This document shows, piece by piece, positions 42,991 to 50,865 of a stretch of DNA of 64,000 nt. The stretch is taken from assembly GCA_027459645.1 (NCBI GenBank), contig DAIDHQ010000042.1, positions 1-64,000 of the forward strand. Direction: 5' to 3'. Positions within the stretch are counted from its first letter, which is position 1. Every line of letters starts with the position of its first letter. Both the position numbers and the translations under genes were made by a program. Source of the stretch: Vulcanimicrobiota bacterium. GTDB taxonomy: Bacteria; Vulcanimicrobiota; Vulcanimicrobiia; Vulcanimicrobiales; Vulcanimicrobiaceae. The notes beneath the pieces were generated by a model. The model was not told the DNA's origin. It did no database searches and saw only the letters and a list, made by a program, of their open reading frames with translations.

Positions 42991-43536
42991 ATGGTTCGAA
43001 AGGCTTTATTAACTGCGGTTGCAGTCGCCCTGACCGCTCTGCCCGCGTTCGCCGCGCTTCCGAACGGTACGCAGGCGCCCGATTTTACGCTTCAAGCGAC
43101 CAAAGGCCGGAAGGTCTTCACGTTCACGCTTGCCGATGCGTTAAAGAAGGGCCCGGTTGTGCTGTATTTCTATCCGGCCGCGTTCACGCCGGGCTGCACG
43201 ATCGAAGCGCACGATTTTGCCGCGGCAATTTCGAAATATAAGGCGCTGCACGCCACCGTCATCGGCGTCTCTCACGATCCGCTCGACAAGCTGAAGAAGT
43301 TTTCGGTGAGCGAGTGCCGCAGCAAGTTCGCGGTAGCGGCCGACACGAGCCAGAGTGTCGAGAAGGCGTACGACGCGGTCCTCCCGCAGCACGCCCAGTA
43401 CGCGAACCGCACGTCGTACGTCATCGCCCCGGACGGAACGATCCTCTACAGCTATACCAATCTCAACCCCGACCAGCATGTGGCCAACACGCTGGCAGCC
43501 CTCAAGGCCTGGGAGGCAAAGAACAAGAAGCCTTAG
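42991..43536 (+). CDS. Secreted peroxiredoxin (BCP/AhpC-TSA type)
   Basis: I chose the ATG at 42991 with GGAGG eight bases upstream; the track start at 42703 is out of the gene. 181 residues with a signal peptide (ALLTAVAVALTALPAFAAL). Peroxidatic Cys is in FTPGCTIEAHDF, and a second Cys (SECRSKF) may resolve it. The rest follows the thioredoxin fold (VVLYFYPAAFTPGC; SYVIAPDGTILYSY). It should reduce peroxides in the periplasm; the electron donor is not encoded nearby. Confidence 0.93.
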   Translation: MVRKALLTAVAVALTALPAFAALPNGTQAPDFTLQATKGRKVFTFTLADALKKGPVVLYFYPAAFTPGCTIEAHDFAAAISKYKALHATVIGVSHDPLDKLKKFSVSECRSKFAVAADTSQSVEKAYDAVLPQHAQYANRTSYVIAPDGTILYSYTNLNPDQHVANTLAALKAWEAKNKKP

Positions 43537-43540
43537 CCGC

Positions 43541-44296
43541 ATGAAGCGACTAGGCGTTCTTTTGCTGGCGGTCATCCTGATGGCGCAGTCTTCTGCGCTG
43601 CTCAGCGCTCTCTCGTCGATCGGCAACCTCTCGCAATACAATTTCAACGTCGTCGTGCAGTGGGCGCGCGACGGTGCGCCGCGACCGAACTCCTATGACA
43701 CGGTCGCCCAGACCGAGCGACAGATCTTGCACCTCGACCGTGGCGACCGCGTCGCCGTGCTGTACTGGCTTGCGGGGGCCGGCCGCGGCGAACTGTATAA
43801 GCGCGGTGCGTCGGATTCTCAGATCGGCAATCGCAATCCATCCGCCGCACCCGCGCCGACGCCCACGCCCAATCCATGGCGCGAGATTCCGATCGCGTCG
43901 TCGGTTCTCGGCGGCGACACGCAACGCGACATCAAGATCACCTCGGCATTTGCCGCGGTGAAAAAAGACGGCTCGGCCTTTATCGCGTGCTTCTCGTTCC
44001 GAAATCTCGCCGGGAAGCCGGCGAAGGAAGTCGATTTCGCCGTTCCGCTGTACTCGCCCGACGCTCGACCGATCGGCACGCTGAACCTGGCTCGTACGGG
44101 AACGTTCTCGCCCAACATCGATATCAACGGCTATGACACGCTCTCGAGCTGGCAGGGCGGAAGTTTCGGTCCATCGAGCCGCATCGACAACTGCATCAAC
44201 AAGAATTACGGTACGCCGCAATTACCGCTGCTGGAATTGAAGTACGCGTCGTACGCGATTAACAAAGTCGTCTACGACGACGGAAGTTCGATCTAG
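43541..44296 (+). CDS. Secreted protein of unknown function, shares a domain with 55715-56719
   Basis: I chose the ATG at 43541, four bases after the peroxiredoxin stop. 251 residues with a signal peptide (RLGVLLLAVILMAQSSAL). A Pro/Thr linker separates an N-terminal part from a C-terminal beta-rich domain: FIACFSFRNLAGKPAKEVDF, then RTGTFSPNIDINGYDTL and a late conserved Cys. The pattern [AT]GTFSPN(V/I)xI recurs in the secreted protein at 55715, and a related version occurs twice there. I do not recognise a named family. Confidence 0.75.
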   Translation: MKRLGVLLLAVILMAQSSALLSALSSIGNLSQYNFNVVVQWARDGAPRPNSYDTVAQTERQILHLDRGDRVAVLYWLAGAGRGELYKRGASDSQIGNRNPSAAPAPTPTPNPWREIPIASSVLGGDTQRDIKITSAFAAVKKDGSAFIACFSFRNLAGKPAKEVDFAVPLYSPDARPIGTLNLARTGTFSPNIDINGYDTLSSWQGGSFGPSSRIDNCINKNYGTPQLPLLELKYASYAINKVVYDDGSSI

Positions 44297-44302
44297 AGCA
44301 GC

Positions 44303-45484
44303 CTACGACGAGAGCTTCTCCTCGTTTTGAAACAGGTTCGGCGTGGCGGGTTCGCGCTTGCGCTTCTGCGGCGCGGCGTCGAGCGCGGTGATGGTGCGCG
44401 GCGCGAGATCGATGACCTCGACTTCGGGCATGTCGTCGGCCGGCAACGCGGCTTCATCTTTGAGCTTGCGCCCTTGCGGAAGCAATCGCGTTTCGTACGT
44501 GCCGACGGTTTCGTTAAACGCGGCGACGGAGCGTTCGAGATTTACGCCGAGCTTCACGAGCTTTTCGGCAAAGCGCGTCGCGCGCTCGTAGAGCTCGCGG
44601 CCTAACGCGGCGATGCGCTTGGCGTTTTCTTCTTGCTTGACCGCTTGCCAGCCCATCGCAAACGATCGCAGCAATCCCATTAAGCCCAGCGGTCCCGAAA
44701 CGAGCACGCCTTTATCGAGCGCGTATTCGATCAACATCGGGTTTTCGCTGCACGCGGCACTCAAGAACGCTTCGCCCGGAACGAACATGATGACGAAGTC
44801 CGCCGAGCCTTCGGTGCGGTGATAGGCGCGCTTCGAAAGCGTGTCGACGTGGTCTTGCAACGCTTTCGCGTGGCGTTTTACCAAGTCGCGCTTCGTATCT
44901 TCGTCGGCCGCTTCGAACGCCGCTTGCAGCGAATCGATCGGCGCCTTTGCATCGACGAAGACGTGCCGGTCACCGGGCAGATTGATCGTCATGTCGGGGC
45001 GCCCGCGACCGGATTCGACCGCGATCGTCTGCTGCTCGTCGAAATCGCAGTACGGTAGCATGCCGGCCTTTTCGACCACGTTGCGCAGCTGTATCTCGCC
45101 CCACTTCCCGCGCGTCGCCGGGCTGCGCAGCGCCGTGACGAGGCTCGACGTTTGGTTCGAGAGCGCGGCCGCCGCCGATTCGATCTTGTCGGCACGCGCG
45201 AGCAGCGCGTCGATCTGCGTTCTGAGACTGCCCGTGTCTTCGTTGCGCTTGCTCTCGATCTCGCGCACGAGCCGGTCGAATTCGCCGAGCTTTTGCGCGA
45301 TCGGCGCGACGATTTCGCCGACACGCTCGCTCGCTTGACGCGACGTCGCATCGCGCAATTCGTTTTTCGTGCGCTCCAGCAACGCATCGACCGCGTCCTT
45401 TTGCGAGCGGTTCGCGACGAAGATGATCCCGCCGCCGAGCACCAGGCCCAGCGCGAAGATGAGAAGATCGACGAATATGGTCAC
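44303..45484 (-). CDS. rmuC: RmuC family DNA recombination protein
   Basis: 393 residues. An N-terminal membrane helix (LLIFALGLVLGGGIIFVANR) and coiled coil precede the RmuC nuclease-like core: RGKWGEIQLRNVVEKAGML, the catalytic-type region GRPDMTINLPGDRHVFVDAK, and FVIMFVPGEAFLSAA. RmuC proteins are predicted PD-(D/E)xK enzymes that limit inversions at short inverted repeats in E. coli, which is of interest beside the inverted repeats of this window. GTG start directly after the DLH stop. Confidence 0.93.
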   Translation of the reverse strand: MTIFVDLLIFALGLVLGGGIIFVANRSQKDAVDALLERTKNELRDATSRQASERVGEIVAPIAQKLGEFDRLVREIESKRNEDTGSLRTQIDALLARADKIESAAAALSNQTSSLVTALRSPATRGKWGEIQLRNVVEKAGMLPYCDFDEQQTIAVESGRGRPDMTINLPGDRHVFVDAKAPIDSLQAAFEAADEDTKRDLVKRHAKALQDHVDTLSKRAYHRTEGSADFVIMFVPGEAFLSAACSENPMLIEYALDKGVLVSGPLGLMGLLRSFAMGWQAVKQEENAKRIAALGRELYERATRFAEKLVKLGVNLERSVAAFNETVGTYETRLLPQGRKLKDEAALPADDMPEVEVIDLAPRTITALDAAPQKRKREPATPNLFQNEEKLSS

Positions 45485-46276
45485 TTACTGCAATCCGAGC
45501 GTTGTTTTGAAGAACAACAGCGTGCGCTTCCACGAATCATCTGCCGCGGAATGCACGAACGAACTTCGGGTCTCGTCGAAAAACCCATGCCCGTGATGAG
45601 GATAGATGCGAAAATCGTTGCCGACGCGCAGTGCCGATCGCCATACGCGCACTTCGTCCGGCGGAATATCGGCATCTTTTTCCGCGTAGCTTCCGCAGAC
45701 CGGCACGTGGATTTCGAGCGGATCCACGTTGCGCACCACACCGTAGAAGGGCGCGACCGCGTCAAAGACGTCGGCGTTGTCGATTGCTTGCAGCAGTGCC
45801 ATGTTGGCGCCGATGTCGAAGCCGATGAGCCCCAGCTTACAATGCGGTGCCTTTGCCAGCAGGTCGAGCGCAGCCGCCCGCAGATCGCCGGAATATTGCC
45901 GGCGTTGCAATTGCGATGAATACGGTTTAAATGTTTCCGCATCGGTGACGCCGTCACCGGCGGGCGCTTTCCAGCGCGAGTACAGATTGGGGGCGATGGC
46001 CATGAATCCGGCTTGGGCGAATCGGCGCACGACGTCGCGGATGTGGGCATCCACGCCGAACGCGTGCATGACGACCACGATGCCCGGCGTGTCGGGACGT
46101 ACGCTTTTGGGATAGGCGGCATATGCATCGAGCACGCCGTCGGGACGGCGCAACTGCGGGCGCGCAACCACGATCGAGGGATCGTTTTCCGAGACCATCG
46201 GCGCGCGTGGGGGTGCGACGGGCATAGTCGCCGTCGTATCGTCCGTACGAGTCTGCTGCGCAAGATGGTTCATCAT
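45485..46276 (-). CDS. Dienelactone-hydrolase-fold protein with Asp at the nucleophile position
   Basis: I chose the ATG at 46276 (second ATG 46273); the longer track start enters the LysR gene. About 263 residues. The DLH layout is visible: GIVVVMHAFGVDAHIRDVV, RFAQAGFMAIAPNLYSR, and the elbow GLIGFDIGANMA, where DLH enzymes have Cys (GFCxGG). The late Asp (AEKDADIPPDE) and His (HHGHGFFDE) are kept. The product may be an inactive or altered-chemistry hydrolase. It is downstream of the LysR gene on the same strand, with 54 bases between. Confidence 0.85.
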   Translation of the reverse strand: MMNHLAQQTRTDDTTATMPVAPPRAPMVSENDPSIVVARPQLRRPDGVLDAYAAYPKSVRPDTPGIVVVMHAFGVDAHIRDVVRRFAQAGFMAIAPNLYSRWKAPAGDGVTDAETFKPYSSQLQRRQYSGDLRAAALDLLAKAPHCKLGLIGFDIGANMALLQAIDNADVFDAVAPFYGVVRNVDPLEIHVPVCGSYAEKDADIPPDEVRVWRSALRVGNDFRIYPHHGHGFFDETRSSFVHSAADDSWKRTLLFFKTTLGLQ

Positions 46277-46329
46277 ACGGTGCAACTTTATGGGACCTTC
46301 GGAGGCGCACCAGGCTGTTCCTGATGCCT

Positions 46330-47247
46330 TCACGACGACTTTACGGGCGCATCCAGCGCGTGCGCGTCGCACAGAAACTCTCCGAAGGCGCGGGCGAGCG
46401 GCGGCAGGGTGCGGCCGCGCAAATGGACGAGCATGAAGGAGCGTTCCAGCTCCAGATCCACGATCGGAATCGCGCGCACGGTCTTTGCTGCGAGTGCGCG
46501 GTCGACAACGCGTTCGGAGAGGATGGCGACGCCGAGGCCCGCTTCGACCGCGCGAAGGATGGCTTCCCCGCCGGGGAGTTCCAGCACGAGCTTCGGTTCG
46601 ACCCCGCGCTCGAGCAGGAGCTGATATCCCAGATCCCGCGTGCCCGAGCCGCGCTCGCGGCTGACAAACGGTTCGTCGCGAAGGTCGGTGGATTGCACCG
46701 ATGCCGCGTTAGAAAAGCGGTGGCCCGCCGCCGGGGCGATCAGCGCCATGCGATCGCGCGCAAACGCGCACGTTTCAAAGTTCTCGTCGTGAACGTTGCC
46801 TTCGACGAGGCCGAGGTGCACGACGCCGTCGCTCACGGCGCGCACGGCGGCGGCGGTATTCACGACGTCGACGCTCGGAACGACATAGGGGCGCGCGTTC
46901 AAAAAGCGAGCGAGCACGCCGGGCAACAGATAGTTCCCGATGGTCAACGTGGCAGCAAGTTGTAGCGAGCCGCGCTCCGCATTGCGGTAGTCCATCGTCT
47001 CGCGCACCAGCACTTCCATCTGCCGCCCGACGATTTCGGCGCGCTCCGCCACGAACCGGCCGGCATCGGTCAGCACGGGCCGGTTTCGTACGATCTCGAC
47101 CAGCTGCACGCCGAGGGCGCGCTGCAGCGCCGCGATCTGTTGGCTCACCGCGGGCTGCGTCACGTGCAACCCGCGGGCCGCGCGGCTAAAGCTTCCGGTT
47201 CGGGCGACGCGCCGCAGGGCTTCGAGCTGATTCAGCGTCACATCCAT
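46330..47247 (-). CDS. LysR-family regulator (YeiE-like by context)
   Basis: 305 residues: winged HTH (GSFSRAARGLHVTQPAVSQQ, residues 18-37) and a periplasmic-binding-type effector domain (AATLTIGNYLLPGVLARFL; GLVEGNVHDENFET). The LysR of E. coli yeiE pairs with yeiH, and a yeiH homologue is four genes away on the divergent strand. That context suggests a sulfite or related sulfur signal; this is inference. It reads away from the solute-binding-protein gene across a 70-base gap with inverted repeats. Confidence 0.92.
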   Translation of the reverse strand: MDVTLNQLEALRRVARTGSFSRAARGLHVTQPAVSQQIAALQRALGVQLVEIVRNRPVLTDAGRFVAERAEIVGRQMEVLVRETMDYRNAERGSLQLAATLTIGNYLLPGVLARFLNARPYVVPSVDVVNTAAAVRAVSDGVVHLGLVEGNVHDENFETCAFARDRMALIAPAAGHRFSNAASVQSTDLRDEPFVSRERGSGTRDLGYQLLLERGVEPKLVLELPGGEAILRAVEAGLGVAILSERVVDRALAAKTVRAIPIVDLELERSFMLVHLRGRTLPPLARAFGEFLCDAHALDAPVKSS

Positions 47248-47291
47248 AAGTCCACCTATAGAAATTTCTTAGAAAGCCTAATTTGACTTAT
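47246..47291. promoter_or_regulatory. Probable LysR operator region
   Basis: Arms ATAAGTC (47246-47252) and GACTTAT (47285-47291) form a perfect inverted repeat around the palindrome AGAAATTTCT (47260-47269). LysR proteins bind such nested dyads between divergent genes and usually repress themselves. The site starts inside the LysR start codon region. Confidence 0.55.
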
Positions 47292-47317
47292 TGACGTGGA
47301 ACGCCTAGCGTTGACCT

Positions 47318-48211
47318 ATGTTCCGATCGTTGCTTTGTTCGGTGGCCGTGCTGGTGTCGGCCACTGCCGCCGCCCCCGCGGTTCCGAACGCCACGGTTCC
47401 CTGCGTCGATCAGCTCGCGGATATCCATGGGAATCCGGTCGGCGCCGACTTGGTCCTCTACGCCGGCGGCAACCAGTGGTTCGTGATGCCGCAATTGCTC
47501 GCCGCGTTCCAGAAAGCGCATCCGGAAGTGCGGCATATCTTCTATGAGACGCTTCCTCCCGGATTGCTCGCGCAACAGGTGCAGCGCGGCGCGCTGCAAA
47601 TCGGCGACATGACGCTGACGCTGCGCGGCGACGTCTATCTATCCGGGAAGAAGCGCATGGTCGAAATGCAAGCGCAGAAACTGGTGACGGGAGCGCCCGT
47701 AACCTACGCGACCAACGTGCTGGCGATCATGGTTAAAGCCGGAAATCCGAAGCACATCACGTCCCTGAAGGATTTGGGCCGCAGCGACGTGCGCGTCGCG
47801 ATGCCCAATCCAAAGACCGAAGGAATCGCGCGGCAGATCGAACTCGCGTACAAAAAGGCCGGCGGCGATACGCTCGACCGCACGATCATGCAAACGAAGG
47901 TGCGCGCGGGGACGACGCGCTTGACGCAGATCCATCACCGGCAAACGCCGATGTGGCTGCTGGCGGGTAGCGCCGACGCGGGTCCGGTCTGGATTTCCGA
48001 GGCGCTCTACCAGCAGCGCATTCACAGCGGATTGATCGCGGTTCGCATTCCGGCCGCTCAGAACGTGAAGGCCATTTACATGGGCGCCCGCTTGACGGGA
48101 GCTCCGCACCCGAGCGCCGCAAAAGCGTTCGTGGATTTCCTCGCCTCGCCGGCCGCTGCGGCGATCTATCGCTCGTACGGCTTTGCAGCACCACAACAGA
48201 CGGAGGAGTAA
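47318..48211 (+). CDS. Periplasmic solute-binding protein (ModA/PBP-II-like)
   Basis: 297 residues with a signal peptide. The mature protein has the type II periplasmic-binding fold: LVLYAGGNQWFVMPQLLAAF, NVLAIMVKAGNPKHITSLKDL, RVAMPNPKTEGIARQIE, and a late VDFLASPAAAAIYRSYGF segment as in molybdate/tungstate or phosphate-type receptors. No ABC permease or ATPase is encoded nearby, so it may deliver substrate to the following redox proteins or act as a sensor. First gene of the divergent sulfur-type operon. Confidence 0.88.
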   Translation: MFRSLLCSVAVLVSATAAAPAVPNATVPCVDQLADIHGNPVGADLVLYAGGNQWFVMPQLLAAFQKAHPEVRHIFYETLPPGLLAQQVQRGALQIGDMTLTLRGDVYLSGKKRMVEMQAQKLVTGAPVTYATNVLAIMVKAGNPKHITSLKDLGRSDVRVAMPNPKTEGIARQIELAYKKAGGDTLDRTIMQTKVRAGTTRLTQIHHRQTPMWLLAGSADAGPVWISEALYQQRIHSGLIAVRIPAAQNVKAIYMGARLTGAPHPSAAKAFVDFLASPAAAAIYRSYGFAAPQQTEE

Positions 48212-48215
48212 TCGG

Positions 48216-48929
48216 ATGAATCGCACCGGTTTCATTGCCGCATCGGCATCCCTGGTCGCGGCGGGCGCCGCAATCCCGGGCGCCGCCGCGCAAAGCGTTC
48301 CCGGAGGAACGCATCTCGTCGAGCGCAAGGCCGATTTCAACGAAGCGGCGTTTGCAAAGATCGTCGGCCGTCCGGCCGATATCCGCCAGATGTTCGAAGC
48401 CATCGCGTTTAAGCCGACGATGCTTGCGAACATCAAGAATTCTATGAACGGCCTGCATTTTGGTTACGGTTATCCCGTCGACCGCATCGCCGTTGCCGTT
48501 GCAAATCACGGACCGTCGGCTGCCTACGGTTACAGCGACTACGTATGGCAGAAATATAAAATCGGGGAATTCTTCGGCATCAAAGACGATGCGGGCAAGA
48601 CGATCGAAAGCAACATCTGGCTGAAGGCGAAGAACGCCTATAGTACCTCGAGCGATCCCGACGACGAAAAAAGCATGTATCAAGACACGTCGATCGAAAT
48701 GCTGCAAAAACGCGGCGCCGTGTTTCTAACGTGCCACACGGCGGTCGAAGAGCAGTCGCGCGCGATCGTGAAAAAGGGGCTCGCGCCTTCGGGAATGACG
48801 CCGGCGCAAGTTGCCGACGACATTTTGACGCATTTGATTCCGGGCGCGCTCGTCGTGCCGTCGATGGTCGCGACCGTCGCCGTCTTGCAAGCGAAATATC
48901 ATTACACGTATGCCGCGCTTACGTTCTAG
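48216..48929 (+). CDS. Secreted DsrE-like protein
   Basis: GGAGGA precedes the ATG at 48216 (track start 48183 is in the previous gene). 237 residues with an N-terminal signal (RTGFIAASASLVAAGAAIPGAAA). The body resembles the secreted DsrE/YchN-type fold found beside c-type cytochromes: DRIAVAVANHGPSAAYGYSD, RGAVFLTCHTAVEEQ with a central Cys, and LVVPSMVATVAVLQAKYHYTY at the end. DsrE proteins carry sulfur on a conserved cysteine. Its place between a solute receptor and a TsdA-like cytochrome supports a sulfur-handling role. Confidence 0.75.
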   Translation: MNRTGFIAASASLVAAGAAIPGAAAQSVPGGTHLVERKADFNEAAFAKIVGRPADIRQMFEAIAFKPTMLANIKNSMNGLHFGYGYPVDRIAVAVANHGPSAAYGYSDYVWQKYKIGEFFGIKDDAGKTIESNIWLKAKNAYSTSSDPDDEKSMYQDTSIEMLQKRGAVFLTCHTAVEEQSRAIVKKGLAPSGMTPAQVADDILTHLIPGALVVPSMVATVAVLQAKYHYTYAALTF

Positions 48930-49740
48930 CCTTTTCGGCATCGTGGCGTTTGCGGCGGTCGCACTGACCGCCGCCTGCGCCTCCAACGCCCCGACGGCGC
49001 AGAGCAGCGCGCCGCCGCCGGCTCAAAAGCTCTACGATCCGCAAGCGCTGCCGACCGGGCCGCTGGGTGCCGAAATCAAGCTCGGCCACGACATCATTGC
49101 CAACACCAAGAAGTACTTACCGAACAACGTCGTGGCGAACATTACGTGCCAGCAGTGCCACCTTCAGGGCGGTACGGTCGATCGCGGCGGAACGTTCGCC
49201 GGCGTCTATGCCAGCTTTCCGCAGTGGAACAAGCGCTCGAAGCGCGTGATCATGTTACGCGACCGCATCGCGGAGTGCTTCTTGTATAGCGAAGACGGTA
49301 CGCCGCCGGCGTATACGAGCAGAGAGATGATCGCGATCGACGCGTACATCGCATACGTCTCCAGAACTATACCGGTGGGAAAACCGATGGACAAAGCGGT
49401 ACGCTTCGTCGTTCCCATGCCCAAGAAATCGCCCGACCTGCGACGCGGCGGCCAACTCTACATGCAAAAATGTTCGGCGTGCCACCAGGCAAACGGCGCC
49501 GGCGTCGGCACGCAATTTCCGCCGCTATGGGGACCGCATTCGTTTAATAACGGCGCGGGCATGGCGCACCTCGATCGCATGGCGGGCTTCGTTCGCTATA
49601 ACATGCCTGCTAACGCACCCGGATCGCTTTCGCTCGATGAATCGTACGACATCGCGGCATGGGTGCTGACGCATCCGCGACCGAAGTTCGATGCGTCGCG
49701 CATTCTGACGCAATCTCCAGAGCCCGCGAAATTCTTCTGA
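48910..49740 (+). CDS. Diheme c-type cytochrome, TsdA (thiosulfate dehydrogenase)-like
   Basis: 276 residues with a signal peptide that may be a lipoprotein signal (LTAACAS, imperfect lipobox). Two heme sites: CQQCH near residue 79 and CSACH near residue 185. The middle segment LRDRIAECFLYSEDGTPPAY and SREMIAIDAYIAYVSRTIPVG closely follows the TsdA/SoxX-like pattern. TsdA joins two thiosulfates to tetrathionate or works in reverse. The TsdA axial cysteine cannot be confirmed by eye. It overlaps the DsrE-like gene by 20 bases. Confidence 0.85.
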   Translation: MPRLRSSLFGIVAFAAVALTAACASNAPTAQSSAPPPAQKLYDPQALPTGPLGAEIKLGHDIIANTKKYLPNNVVANITCQQCHLQGGTVDRGGTFAGVYASFPQWNKRSKRVIMLRDRIAECFLYSEDGTPPAYTSREMIAIDAYIAYVSRTIPVGKPMDKAVRFVVPMPKKSPDLRRGGQLYMQKCSACHQANGAGVGTQFPPLWGPHSFNNGAGMAHLDRMAGFVRYNMPANAPGSLSLDESYDIAAWVLTHPRPKFDASRILTQSPEPAKFF

Positions 49741-49749
49741 TACGATAAC

Positions 49750-50724
49750 ATGCTCGTCGGTGCGTTAATGTGTGTGGCGGTCGCCCTTGTGGCGACCGCA
49801 CTCGGTTTGCGGTTTCCCGTCGTCGGCGGACCCGTATTTGCAATATTGATCGGAGCGGCGATTGCAACCGCATGGAAGCTGCCGGAGCGCTTTATCCCCG
49901 GGGTGCGGTGGTGCAGCAAGACGTTGTTGCAGTGGTCGATCGTGCTGCTCGGCACGAGCTTGAGCGTGCAAGAAATCGCGCAGGGCGGCTTACGCACGCT
50001 GCCGCTGATGCTCGTGACGTTCGCCGTCGTATTGATCGTGGCGTATGTCGTCGGAGGGCTGCTGGGCCTCGATCGCGATTTGCGCCGTCTGCTCGGCGTC
50101 GGCACGGCGATTTGCGGCGGTTCGGCGATTGCGGCGGTGTCGAGCGTGATCGAAGCCGATCAAGCCGATATTGCCTACGCACTCGGCGCCGTGTTTTTAT
50201 TCAACGTCGTCGCCGTGATCGTGTTCCCGGTGCTCGGCCATGCGATGCATCTTTCGCAGCACGCGTTCGGCGTGTGGGCGGGCACCGCGATCAACGACAC
50301 CTCGTCGGTCGTTGCGGCCGCGATGTCGTATGGACGCGCGGCCGGCAGCACCGGCGTGATCGTCAAGCTCACGCGCACGTTGCTGATCGTGCCGCTCGTG
50401 CTCTTTTATGCGTGGCGGCGCGCGAGCGCCCTGCGCGCCGAAGGACGCCGCGTGCCGTGGGTATCGATTCTTCCGTGGTTCGTCTTGTGGTTCGTCGTTG
50501 CGGCAGCGCTCAATTCGTTTGGGTTGATTCCGGCCGCCGCACAAGAACCGCTGCACCAGCTCGCGCTCTTTGCCATCGTCGTGGCGCTGGCCGGCGTCGG
50601 CCTCTCCACGGATGCCGCGCGCATCCGCGCTTCCGGGGTGCGCCCGCTTGCCCTGGGTGCAATCCTCTGGGCCGCGATCGCCCTGACGAGCCTGGCCGTT
50701 GCGAGGTTCCTGAATCTCGGCTAG
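49750..50724 (+). CDS. YeiH-family putative sulfate/sulfite exporter
   Basis: 324 residues with about ten membrane helices. Family stretches are LRFPVVGGPVFAILIGAAIA, GTAICGGSAIAAVSSVI and GVWAGTAINDTSSVVAAA. YeiH proteins are UPF0324 transporters, proposed to export sulfur oxyanions such as sulfite. It ends the operon with the TsdA-like cytochrome and is divergent in regulon from the LysR gene, matching the yeiE-yeiH pair known in enterobacteria. Confidence 0.93.
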   Translation: MLVGALMCVAVALVATALGLRFPVVGGPVFAILIGAAIATAWKLPERFIPGVRWCSKTLLQWSIVLLGTSLSVQEIAQGGLRTLPLMLVTFAVVLIVAYVVGGLLGLDRDLRRLLGVGTAICGGSAIAAVSSVIEADQADIAYALGAVFLFNVVAVIVFPVLGHAMHLSQHAFGVWAGTAINDTSSVVAAAMSYGRAAGSTGVIVKLTRTLLIVPLVLFYAWRRASALRAEGRRVPWVSILPWFVLWFVVAAALNSFGLIPAAAQEPLHQLALFAIVVALAGVGLSTDAARIRASGVRPLALGAILWAAIALTSLAVARFLNLG

Positions 50725-50865
50725 GAGTGGCCGATGGGGCTCAAAGTCGTCCCGAGTCGTAGCGGCGCACGTGCGGGCGGGTTTAGCATAGAGCCTGGTG
50801 TATCTTCTGGGTCCGGGCGGAAGTCCGGATTCTGGTTTTACCTGCAGGACGGAGAGCAAATCAAC

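Noticed and set aside
43570-43590. Possible repeat copy (gtcatcctgat)
   Set aside because: Only the left core matches by chance inside a signal-peptide region; no hairpin or right end.
50734-50865. Track start of the 2-oxoglutarate dehydrogenase gene
   Set aside because: AGGAG precedes the ATG, but the 44 codons that follow are unlike the gene and unlike any lipoyl-protein leader. I kept it as an alternative only.
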